From positions 43,585-54,499 of the forward strand of contig DPRM01000067.1 of the NCBI GenBank assembly GCA_003537645.1: 10,915 nucleotides of DNA, written 5' to 3'. The notes under the pieces are model-generated. The model searched no databases. It was given only the letters and a program-made list of their open reading frames with translations, and was not told the DNA's origin. Both the position numbers and the translations under genes were made by a program. This DNA is from Prolixibacteraceae bacterium (GTDB taxonomy: Bacteria; Bacteroidota; Bacteroidia; Bacteroidales; Prolixibacteraceae). This document shows positions 1-6,961 of this stretch, in pieces; the first letter of the stretch is position 1, and every line of letters begins with the position of its first letter.

Positions 1-1354
1 CATCCACCACATTGTAAACAAAATCATGAACTTCAGGATTGGTTAAATCCAAAACCAACTGATTGCGGTAATAATTTTCGGCGCGATTCGGCAATTTCAG
101 AATCCAATCAGGATGTTTTTCATACAATTCACTTTTCGGGTTCACCATTTCAGGCTCGATCCAGATACCAAATTTTACACCTTTGGCTTCGGCCTGTTCA
201 ACCAGATATCCCAATCCGTGTGGTAGTTTGGTTTTAGTTTCCTGCCAGTCGCCCAAACCGGCACCATCGTTTGAACGTGGATATTTATTGCCAAACCAGC
301 CATCGTCGAGTAAAAACACATCAACACCCAGTTCTTTCGCGCCGCCGAACAATTCTGTCAGTTTTTTTTCATCGAAATCAAAATAAGTGGCTTCCCAGTT
401 GTTCAGCAAAGTAAGGCGGCTACCGTTTCCGTCCATCACACCATAATTGCGCGCCCACTGGTGGAAGTTGCGGCTGGCCAATCCCTTTCCCTGTGCGCTG
501 AAAGTGAAAATAAATTCAGGAGTCACAAAATTCTCGTTGGGTTTCAGGTGATATTCAGAAGCAAACGGGTTCATTCCTGAAATCATCCGGAGTGAGTTGT
601 AATTGTCAATTTCGAACAACAGCTGGAAACTGCCTGTCCAGCCCAAAGTTCCGGCAATCACTTCTCCTGAATTTTCAGTGGCAGGCTTATCTTTAGCCAA
701 TAGAAAGACCGGAGTCTGGAAAATATTCGCACGGGTTCCCAGTTTGCTGTCGATTGTTTTTATTCCACTGGTCAACTGGCTTTCTTCCATCCGCATTTCT
801 TCCGCCCAATCGCCATGAAACTGTGTCAACCAATAATTATCAGCATTCAAATGAATCATTGAAGAGGCGAAATTGCTCATCACCACCGGATTCTTTTCCT
901 GATGGCTGATTTCCGTCCATGCTTTTACGATGTCCTCCTCGAAATAGGAAACGAAAATCAGTTTCACAGTTACCGGATAAACCGGGTCTTTCAGGATGAT
1001 TGACGTGGTGGTTACGTTGCCATCGAACAACATTTTTTCTTCCGAAAACAACAGTTCCAGCGAAGGATTTCCATCGTTGTGAAGCATTTTAATGGCAGGT
1101 TCGAACAGATTATCAGTTCCTGAAGGAATGTACGCTTCGTGAATATTTCGTTGCAATAAATAGTCAGAAGCATTGTTCAGTTTTTCGCCCAGATATGCCT
1201 GATAAAGTTTTTTATTTTTTCCGACGGAATAAACCAGGGCAGAATGTTTGGTTTCGATAACAATTTGCTTTTCGGTTTCAGTTGGTCGTTCAGCTTGTGC
1301 AAAAAGCTGGATAACAACAAATAATGTTGCAAAAACAAGAAGTACTTTTTTCAT
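1..1354 (-). CDS. GH36-family alpha-galactosidase, secreted, N-terminal 451 residues (cut by left window edge)
   Basis: Hydrolyses terminal alpha-1,6-galactosyl residues from oligosaccharides such as melibiose and raffinose or from galactomannan side chains. Translating the minus strand from the ATG at 1354 gives an uninterrupted frame to the window edge. Residues 1-20 form a signal peptide (MKKVLLVFATLF core, ending near FAQA), so the enzyme is exported. Residues about 30-290 are the beta-sandwich N-terminal domain of GH36. The TIM barrel then begins, with family motifs NNWEATYFDF (318-327), LDDGWFG (349-355), WIEPEMV (398-404) and RNQLVLDL (430-437). The family nucleophile (KWDMN motif) and acid/base aspartate lie further downstream and are outside the window. 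GH36 enzymes of this type are usually about 700 residues. The gene lies 142 bases beyond susD on the same strand, behind a terminator, so it probably has its own promoter. The family call is firm; the exact substrate is inference. Confidence 0.93.
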   Translation of the reverse strand, partial: MKKVLLVFATLFVVIQLFAQAERPTETEKQIVIETKHSALVYSVGKNKKLYQAYLGEKLNNASDYLLQRNIHEAYIPSGTDNLFEPAIKMLHNDGNPSLELLFSEEKMLFDGNVTTTSIILKDPVYPVTVKLIFVSYFEEDIVKAWTEISHQEKNPVVMSNFASSMIHLNADNYWLTQFHGDWAEEMRMEESQLTSGIKTIDSKLGTRANIFQTPVFLLAKDKPATENSGEVIAGTLGWTGSFQLLFEIDNYNSLRMISGMNPFASEYHLKPNENFVTPEFIFTFSAQGKGLASRNFHQWARNYGVMDGNGSRLTLLNNWEATYFDFDEKKLTELFGGAKELGVDVFLLDDGWFGNKYPRSNDGAGLGDWQETKTKLPHGLGYLVEQAEAKGVKFGIWIEPEMVNPKSELYEKHPDWILKLPNRAENYYRNQLVLDLTNPEVHDFVYNVVD

Positions 1355-1357
1355 GAT

Positions 1358-1382
1358 TAATTACGGGTTATAGAGTTAAATT
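1358..1382 (-). promoter_or_regulatory. leader box shared with the susC upstream region
   Basis: The plus strand here reads TAATTACGGGTTA (1358-1370) followed by T and AGAGTTAAATT (1372-1382). The region upstream of susC has TAACTACGGGTTA (6669-6681), a 12 of 13 match in the same orientation relative to the gene, followed by the reverse complement AATTTAACTCT (6685-6695). The box sits 4 to 28 bases before the alpha-galactosidase ATG, so it could be an operator or an mRNA leader element. Function is inferred only from the repeat. Confidence 0.35.
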
Positions 1383-1390
1383 GGCAAGTC

Positions 1391-1425
1391 GAAAGGTATA
1401 AATTTCATTTTGATGCCAGGTCAAT
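1391..1425 (-). promoter_or_regulatory. possible promoter of the alpha-galactosidase gene
   Basis: Reading the minus strand, TACCTTTC (1391-1398) differs from the Bacteroidetes -7 consensus TAnnTTTG only in its last base. ATTG (1422-1425) lies 23 bases upstream as a weak -33 partner. This would start transcription about 30 bases before the ATG at 1354 and downstream of the susD terminator. It is a pattern match only; the spacing is slightly long and the last consensus base is wrong. Confidence 0.3.
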
Positions 1426-1427
1426 CT

Positions 1428-1470
1428 ACAAAATAAAAATCGCCGCTATTGCATAACACAATAGCGGCGA
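1428..1470 (-). terminator. intrinsic terminator after susD
   Basis: A perfect 11-base-pair stem (1440-1450 with 1460-1470, core CGCCGCTATT / AATAGCGGCG) closes a 9-base loop. On the minus strand it is followed by the T-rich run ATTTTTATTTTG (1429-1440). It begins 27 bases past the susD stop codon. The downstream side on the plus strand is A-rich, so the terminator acts only for the minus-strand susCD transcript. It separates susCD from the alpha-galactosidase gene, although partial read-through is possible. Confidence 0.88.
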
Positions 1471-1496
1471 AAAAATATTAATTAACCAGATAACGA

Positions 1497-3467
1497 TTAA
1501 TAGTATCCAGGGTTTTGCACATCTGCGATTTCAGGTTTTGGCAGAATGCGATCAATGAATGTATTCGGTATTGGACGTAACTTATGGAAATCTTTTACCA
1601 TCGGTGCTGCATCCGGATTGTAAAGTTTCGCACGGGCTACCAGGGTCCCGGTTCTTGCCAAGTCCTCCCAACGATTTAATTCACCGTAAAGTTCACGACC
1701 GCGTTCTTCCAGCATCCAATCCACAAACGGATCAAATCCGGCTCCTGAAGGAAGTACTGGTGATTTTACCATTGCTTCGGTAACCAACATTGCGCTCACT
1801 GTCGACGCAGTGTTTGGAGTACCACCTTCAACCCGGTAAAGTTGGGTAGGTTTAGTTTCACCTTCGGCATAAGCAGCACGGGTGCGAATTACATTAATGT
1901 ATTTCACTGCATTCACGAAGTCGCCTTTGCGGCCATAAGCTTCAGCAGCAATAAGGTAAGTTTCGGCTAAACGCATGCGGTGAAAATTTCGCGACCCTGC
2001 CTGGTAGTTCATGTCCTGACGTTGATCATCCATCCATTTCAACATATTCGGGAAGTTGTTGGTGTCGTATTTATCAGCCGGAATATACAAATATGGAGCC
2101 TTTGCGATATCAATCAACATCTTACGATAGTTGGCCTCGTTAATTACAGTTTGTTTTGGATTTGTTGTTGAATAATCTGACAGAGCACCGTAATATTTCG
2201 ATGAGATGTAGATAGCGGTATCACCAGCTTTAAATTTAGGCTTTCCAACCAATTCTGCAGGAGTGGTATAGATTACATCTGTTTTAACTTCGGCATTGGT
2301 AGCGGGATTAATGTAATAGTATTCTTTGGCCCATTTTGTTGCAGTACCGGCATTGTTGCAATAGAAAGCCCATTTAAAGGTTTTGAAAACCCTTGAATCG
2401 ACTTTGCGATCCCATAAAGAAGTAATAATCTTTGGATTTGGACGCATACGTTTCCAGGGACGGCCGTTAGCGAGGTCGCGGGTCATACCGGGTTTCACAT
2501 CATATTGGGTTACCCAGTAAAGATGTAACTGGTTACCTCCGTCAGAGCCTGAACTTCCGGCGCCACTAAAGAGTGCATCTTTGGTGTATTCCACATCCCA
2601 GATAATTTCCTTCGATGTTTTTTGATTATTCTGCTCAAACACATTGGCGAAATTAGATTCCAAGGCGAACTTTCCGGAGTTGATAACCGCTTCGGAGTAA
2701 ACTACGGCGCTATCCAAATCGGTTGATTTACCGCCACGAACAGATGCTTCGGAACTGATACGTGTGAGGTAAACTTTAGCCAGCAAATGCGAAGCCGACC
2801 ATTTGGTTGCACGGCCTCTTTCTGCTTGTTGATAAACATCAGGAAGAACTTCATAAGCCGCTTTCAGGTCACTAATTATCTGTTTGTAAACATCGGCAAC
2901 AGAGGCACGTTTGAAATCGGTTACAACCTCTGTCACATTGCCTTCAACAATTAGTGGCAATCCACCATAATGCTGAACCAGATCAAAATAGTAAAATGCA
3001 CGCAAAAATTTAAGCTCTGCAATTCGCTGTGCTTTCTGAACATCAGTCATATCAGTAACATCAGGCATATACATCAGTGCTGTATTGGCACGGGTAATGG
3101 CTTTGTAATTGTTGTTCCAGAATTTGTTGATAACATCCTGCTGTGAATTTAGTCCGCTCAGATATTTGTTGAAGGCGTCTTTATTGCCCCCGTCGGTACC
3201 TTCCCAGGTAAAATCGGTACCATACTCTGTCAAACAGAAATAAGCTTCCATGTTACCGCCCGAAGTACTGTTTCCGCCTTGATTCCATGCGCCAGTGTAC
3301 CATCTCATTGCCTGATAAACACCGGTTACAGCCGATTCCATACCAACCTTGGTCTTAAAATAATCGTATCCTACATCGGTGTACCTTTCCTCTTTCAGGT
3401 AATCTTCGCAAGCCGAAAAAGAGAAGATAAGCAGAATTGTGAATATATAATTAGCTATTTTTTTCAT
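1497..3467 (-). CDS. susD: SusD/RagB-family surface glycan-binding lipoprotein
   Basis: SusD-family proteins are outer-membrane lipoproteins that form the lid of the SusC porin and bind the glycan to be imported. The protein is 656 residues and starts with a lipoprotein signal (MKKIANYIF..., lipobox FSAC, acylated Cys20) followed by acidic residues EDYLKEE typical of surface-exposed Bacteroidota lipoproteins. The N-terminal TPR-like region includes WNNNYKAITRANTAL and FLRAFYYFDLVQHYGGLPL (about 115-170). The C-terminal family motifs are RLAETYLIAAEAY (about 499-511) and ERGRELYGELNRWEDLARTG (about 587-606), ending in QNPGYY. Most SusD proteins are about 500-600 residues, so this is on the large side; the extra length seems to lie in the glycan-facing middle region (about 300-470). 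It follows susC after 46 bases and is almost certainly cotranscribed with it. Specificity cannot be read from the sequence; the neighbouring GH36 suggests alpha-galactosides. Confidence 0.95.
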   Translation of the reverse strand: MKKIANYIFTILLIFSFSACEDYLKEERYTDVGYDYFKTKVGMESAVTGVYQAMRWYTGAWNQGGNSTSGGNMEAYFCLTEYGTDFTWEGTDGGNKDAFNKYLSGLNSQQDVINKFWNNNYKAITRANTALMYMPDVTDMTDVQKAQRIAELKFLRAFYYFDLVQHYGGLPLIVEGNVTEVVTDFKRASVADVYKQIISDLKAAYEVLPDVYQQAERGRATKWSASHLLAKVYLTRISSEASVRGGKSTDLDSAVVYSEAVINSGKFALESNFANVFEQNNQKTSKEIIWDVEYTKDALFSGAGSSGSDGGNQLHLYWVTQYDVKPGMTRDLANGRPWKRMRPNPKIITSLWDRKVDSRVFKTFKWAFYCNNAGTATKWAKEYYYINPATNAEVKTDVIYTTPAELVGKPKFKAGDTAIYISSKYYGALSDYSTTNPKQTVINEANYRKMLIDIAKAPYLYIPADKYDTNNFPNMLKWMDDQRQDMNYQAGSRNFHRMRLAETYLIAAEAYGRKGDFVNAVKYINVIRTRAAYAEGETKPTQLYRVEGGTPNTASTVSAMLVTEAMVKSPVLPSGAGFDPFVDWMLEERGRELYGELNRWEDLARTGTLVARAKLYNPDAAPMVKDFHKLRPIPNTFIDRILPKPEIADVQNPGYY

Positions 3468-3477
3468 ATTCTTAATA

Positions 3478-3492
3478 ATTTACGTTGTAAAT
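3478..3492 (-). repeat. small inverted repeat in the susC-susD gap
   Basis: ATTTAC (3478-3483) and GTAAAT (3487-3492) form a perfect 6-base inverted repeat with a 3-base loop, in the 46-base gap just before the susD start codon. It would form a weak AU-rich hairpin in the susCD messenger. A role in processing or in setting susD translation is possible but unsupported. Confidence 0.3.
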
Positions 3493-3513
3493 GCTTCTTA
3501 AAATGACTTTGTA

Positions 3514-6500
3514 TTATAAGCTCATGTTAATACCAAACATGATGGTACGTGGCATAGGAGCATTAAAGTTCTCTCCACTTTCAGGGTCGGTACCAGGATA
3601 CTTGGTAATACAAAAAGCATTCTGAATAGTTGTGTACAATCTAAGTTTTGAAAGCTTAGCCTTTACTAAAATGCTTTGAGGTAAGTTATAACCCAAAGTA
3701 GCATTGCTCAAACGGAGAAATGAAGCATTAAAATAATTTAGTGAACTCCTGAAATTTGGGTTTTCGATACCGTTGTTTGGACGTGGAGCCTCGTTACTTC
3801 CATTACTTGCAATTGCGTTCCCGGTAGCATCATATTCGGTTACCCTCCAGTAATTCACTTTCAAGCTGTTATAACGACCGTTAAAGCTCATATTACGGTC
3901 GAATTGCAACATATTCCCATAAGAAGCATTGAAAAAGAAGTTTAAGTCGAAGCTTTTATAAGTAAAATAGTTGGAAATACTGGCCGTGAATTTTGGACGG
4001 GTAGAGCCAATGATTTGCTGATCGGCGGCTGTAATTTTATCGTCGCCATTGTCGGCAACTTTAATCATACCAGGCTTAAATTGGGTGCCATATTTTGCCA
4101 TTTCTGCTTCTTCGCCCAATTGCCATATTCCCAATGATTTGTAGTCGTAATAAACCTGAAGTGGTTGTCCGATAAACCATCTGTTACCAATATCATCATT
4201 CTTTCCACCATAAAGTTCAACAATTTCTTCCTTATTGCGGGCAAAAATGAAATCAGTACTCCAGCTAAAATCATTCCGTTGAATATTATATGTATTTATG
4301 GTTACCTCAACACCTTTGTTGCGTGTTTTTCCAATATTATAAACCACACTATTGAAACCTGCAACCTGTGGCAATTGTCTGTCCATTAACAAATCAGAGG
4401 TATTCTGAAGGTAAACATCGACCACCCCATTAATACGTCCTTTCAAAATACCAAAATCCACTCCGGCATTGTATTGTTTTGTTTTTTCCCATTTCAGATC
4501 AGGATTAGGCATTTCGTTTTGGTAAAAAGCCATCATATTGGTTGATCCAAAATTGTATCGGGCATATCCAAGGTTCCCTGCTGTTTTATATGGATCGATT
4601 GCTGAGTTTCCTGTAATACCATAACCAGCACGAAGTTTCAGGTTACTGAAAATGTTGGTGTTTTTCATGAAATCTTCTTCATTGATGCGCCATGCCAAAG
4701 CAGCCGACGGGAACATCACCCATTTTCTTCCGGGGGCCAATCGCGAAGCGCCATCGTAACGGGCAGAAGCAGTTAAAAGGTATTTATCTTTGTAACTGTA
4801 GTTAAAACGACCCATAAATGATGCCAATTGCCATTTCCGGTAATTACTTGAAACAGCTGAAATAGAAGGCGAACTACCCACATTATACCACAACTGTGAT
4901 TCATAGGGAAGATCCAATACGTTGATTCGCGATGACTCGAATTTTTCCTGTTGGATAGATTGAAGGAAAGTTGCTCCGAGAGAATGACTTTTGATTAATT
5001 TATTCCAGTACAAAAGGTTTTCCCATGTGTACATGGTACGGGTATCTCCACCGTTTTCAGCACGGGCTTTGCCACCCTGGCGATCAGAACTGCGGCCGCC
5101 ATAAAAACGCTGATCGGCATAAGGACCGAAATCCAAACCAACATTCGAACGGAATTTCACATCGAATGGTAATTTAGCTTCTACGTAATAACTTCCAAGG
5201 AAACGATCCTTTTTGTAGCGAACAATCGCTTCGGTTAGGTTGAGTACCGGGTTCCATAATTGTGGGTCATTACCCGGACGGTTAAACAATTGACCATCTG
5301 CATTGCGAATATTGGCCAACGGAGAAATACTCTTAACGCCATCATAAACATTCGGTCCGTCATTACGGTCGAAATGTGAAAATTGTGTCTGTCCACCAAT
5401 AGTCACATAATCAGAAATATCCCAATCGAAATTAACACGGACTGAATAACGTGAATAATCCTGGGTCTTTAACAAGCCTTTTTCTTCGTAATAGGTTGCC
5501 GAAGACAAAACCTTCAACTTTTCGGTACCTCCACGAACGCTAACCTCGTGATTCTGCACTTGCCCCTGACGCATTACTTCACCCATCCAGTCGGTTGAAA
5601 CCAATCGTTCCGGATGCCATGAGCCATCAGCGTCATAAGCACTTTGTATTTTAAAAGCAATACCAGCAGGGTCATTTTCCTGACCAACTGGCATCATTTG
5701 AGTATCCATTGCATAAGTTGGTGCAATTGGGTATTTACCTGTGGTTCTATATGCTTCACGCAAAAATTCAACCCATTCCGGACCGTTAAAAAGTTCAAGT
5801 TCTTTTGCCTGAGTTTGAACTCCGTAATAACCATTGTAATCAACTACGGCTTTTCCGGATTTACCTTTTTTGGTTGTGATCAATACAACACCGTTTGCAC
5901 CTCTTGAACCATAAATGGCTGTTGCAGAGGCATCTTTCAGAATGTCAATTGATTCAATATCTGATTGACTGATTTCGCTCAATCCAACAACCAACGGAAC
6001 TCCATCAACAACATACAACGGATCATTGGTAGCTTTTAACGAGCGATTACCACGGATCATAACTTTCGCATCAGCTCCCGGAGCTGCGTTAGTTTGCTGT
6101 ACCACAACACCGGCAGCTTTTCCCTGCATGGCCTGCGCTGCACTAAAACTCGACCTTTCCGCCAATTTTCCACTGCTAATAGATGATACAGAACCAGTTA
6201 AATCTTTCTTACGAACGGTTCCGTATCCTACGGCAACAACTTCTTCCAATCCTATGTCTTCCTGCTGAAGTGCTACATTGAATGTGGCTTTTGTTCCAAT
6301 CTGAAGTTCCTGTGGAATCATTCCAACAAATGAAACAACAAGTGTTTTAGCATTTTCAGGAATTCGAAGAGTGAACTTTCCTTCGCTATCAGTAATACTT
6401 CCGAAGGTAGTGCCTTTAACAATCACAGAGGCTCCAGGCAATGGTTGCATGTTATTATCAGTTACCGTTCCGGTAATTACTTTGGTCTGCTGCTCTCCGG

Positions 6501-6609
6501 ATATTACATTTTGTGACTCTGCTCCAAACCCATTAAAAGGACCTGCAAAGCAGATCAAAATGAATAATAGTTTAACGGCAATTAAAAAAAATTTTAATCT
6601 TTTTATCAT
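3514..6609 (-). CDS. susC: SusC/RagA-family TonB-dependent outer-membrane glycan transporter
   Basis: Imports oligosaccharides across the outer membrane using TonB energy, in complex with the SusD lipoprotein encoded next. The 1031-residue protein has an N-terminal signal peptide (about 1-30) and a carboxypeptidase-D-like beta-sandwich domain (about 45-115, ITGTVTDNNMQPLPGASVIV through LVVSFVGM). A TonB-box region follows (EEVVAVGYGT, 122-131), then the plug domain with MIRGNRSL (184-191), DPLYVVDGVPL, SIDILKDASATAIYGSRGAN (220-239) and GVVLITTKKGK, and then a long beta-barrel ending in FGINMSL. There is no STN domain before the CarboxypepD-like domain, so it is not expected to signal to an anti-sigma factor. 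That fits control by the divergent AraC-family gene. Length is normal for the family. The start at 6609 gives a complete signal peptide and lies behind an A-rich leader usual in this phylum. Confidence 0.96.
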   Translation of the reverse strand: MIKRLKFFLIAVKLLFILICFAGPFNGFGAESQNVISGEQQTKVITGTVTDNNMQPLPGASVIVKGTTFGSITDSEGKFTLRIPENAKTLVVSFVGMIPQELQIGTKATFNVALQQEDIGLEEVVAVGYGTVRKKDLTGSVSSISSGKLAERSSFSAAQAMQGKAAGVVVQQTNAAPGADAKVMIRGNRSLKATNDPLYVVDGVPLVVGLSEISQSDIESIDILKDASATAIYGSRGANGVVLITTKKGKSGKAVVDYNGYYGVQTQAKELELFNGPEWVEFLREAYRTTGKYPIAPTYAMDTQMMPVGQENDPAGIAFKIQSAYDADGSWHPERLVSTDWMGEVMRQGQVQNHEVSVRGGTEKLKVLSSATYYEEKGLLKTQDYSRYSVRVNFDWDISDYVTIGGQTQFSHFDRNDGPNVYDGVKSISPLANIRNADGQLFNRPGNDPQLWNPVLNLTEAIVRYKKDRFLGSYYVEAKLPFDVKFRSNVGLDFGPYADQRFYGGRSSDRQGGKARAENGGDTRTMYTWENLLYWNKLIKSHSLGATFLQSIQQEKFESSRINVLDLPYESQLWYNVGSSPSISAVSSNYRKWQLASFMGRFNYSYKDKYLLTASARYDGASRLAPGRKWVMFPSAALAWRINEEDFMKNTNIFSNLKLRAGYGITGNSAIDPYKTAGNLGYARYNFGSTNMMAFYQNEMPNPDLKWEKTKQYNAGVDFGILKGRINGVVDVYLQNTSDLLMDRQLPQVAGFNSVVYNIGKTRNKGVEVTINTYNIQRNDFSWSTDFIFARNKEEIVELYGGKNDDIGNRWFIGQPLQVYYDYKSLGIWQLGEEAEMAKYGTQFKPGMIKVADNGDDKITAADQQIIGSTRPKFTASISNYFTYKSFDLNFFFNASYGNMLQFDRNMSFNGRYNSLKVNYWRVTEYDATGNAIASNGSNEAPRPNNGIENPNFRSSLNYFNASFLRLSNATLGYNLPQSILVKAKLSKLRLYTTIQNAFCITKYPGTDPESGENFNAPMPRTIMFGINMSL

Positions 6610-6668
6610 AGTCTTTTTTAGTTTTGCAGCTACTGATCCCTTAAGAGAGAAAATAAATTTTGTATCAG

Positions 6669-6695
6669 TAACTACGGGTTAATTAATTTAACTCT
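6669..6695 (-). promoter_or_regulatory. susC upstream box shared with the alpha-galactosidase leader
   Basis: The plus strand reads TAACTACGGGTTA (6669-6681), then AATTTAACTCT (6685-6695). The first part matches 12 of 13 bases of the element at 1358-1370. The second is the exact reverse complement of AGAGTTAAATT at 1372-1382. Within the box, GTTAA (6678-6682) and TTAAC (6688-6692) are inverted around 5 bases. The position is 60-86 bases before the susC ATG, so it may lie in the 5' untranslated leader or the promoter. Candidate co-regulation site, by inference. Confidence 0.4.
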
Positions 6696-6710
6696 CACAT
6701 TTTTACAGCC

Positions 6711-6744
6711 ACTGCATCTCATGCAGTTTTACTGTATAATCAGT
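6711..6744. promoter_or_regulatory. phased ACTGYAT half-site cluster, candidate operator
   Basis: ACTGCAT (6711-6717) and ATGCAGT (6721-6727) are a perfect 7-base inverted repeat around CTC. A third copy, ACTGTAT (6731-6737), begins another 10 bases on, and its partner AATCAGT (6738-6744) is a degenerate inverted copy. Starts at 6711, 6721 and 6731 fall at about one helical turn. The location between two divergent genes, one of them an AraC-type regulator, makes an operator likely, but no binding evidence exists in the sequence itself. Confidence 0.45.
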
Positions 6745-6917
6745 TCTATTTTATTTAACTCATTAGCATATAAAATTTTAAAAATTAATATAGTGTATGC
6801 AATTGATTGATCTATAAATCTTGAGAGTAATAATTCTATTCTATGACAAAAAATAGTTCTCTAAAATTAGATGTTTAAGAAAACAATTGTTGATACACGT
6901 TTTGCAGACACTTATAC

Positions 6918-6925
6918 TATTTTTG
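6918..6925 (+). promoter_or_regulatory. -7 promoter element of the araC-family gene
   Basis: TATTTTTG matches the Bacteroidetes -7 consensus TAnnTTTG exactly and lies 37 bases before the ATG at 6962, giving a leader of about 30 bases. A -33 partner is weak: GTTG at 6889-6892 is 25 bases upstream. The element lies inside any version of the protein begun at the TTG at 6887, which supports the ATG at 6962 as the true start. Confidence 0.45.
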
Positions 6926-6961
6926 CTTATAGTATTTAGACACACGCAACTACAAACAAGA

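Larger units (their letters stand above)
6610..6961. promoter_or_regulatory. divergent susC / araC-family control region
   Basis: This 352-base non-coding stretch separates the minus-strand susCD genes from the plus-strand regulator and is strongly AT-rich, especially 6740-6880. It holds the box shared with the alpha-galactosidase leader (6669-6695), an inverted repeat GTTAA-TTAAC (6678-6692), a cluster of ACTGYAT half-sites (6711-6744) and a -7 promoter element for the regulator (6918-6925). I found no exact TAnnTTTG element pointing towards susC. A 22-codon frame starting at the ATG at 6871 has no recognisable content and I do not call it a gene. Confidence 0.7.

Noticed and set aside
183..818. 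Two plus-strand open frames of 67 and 71 codons within the alpha-galactosidase
   Set aside because: They lie antisense to a gene with clear GH36 motifs and have no protein-like features of their own.
6371..6682. 103-codon plus-strand frame overlapping the start of susC
   Set aside because: Antisense shadow of the SusC signal peptide and carboxypeptidase-D-like domain; no recognisable domain.
6871..6939. 22-codon frame with ATG upstream of the AraC-type gene, a possible leader peptide
   Set aside because: It begins before the proposed promoter element, has no notable codon runs and no associated attenuator hairpin.
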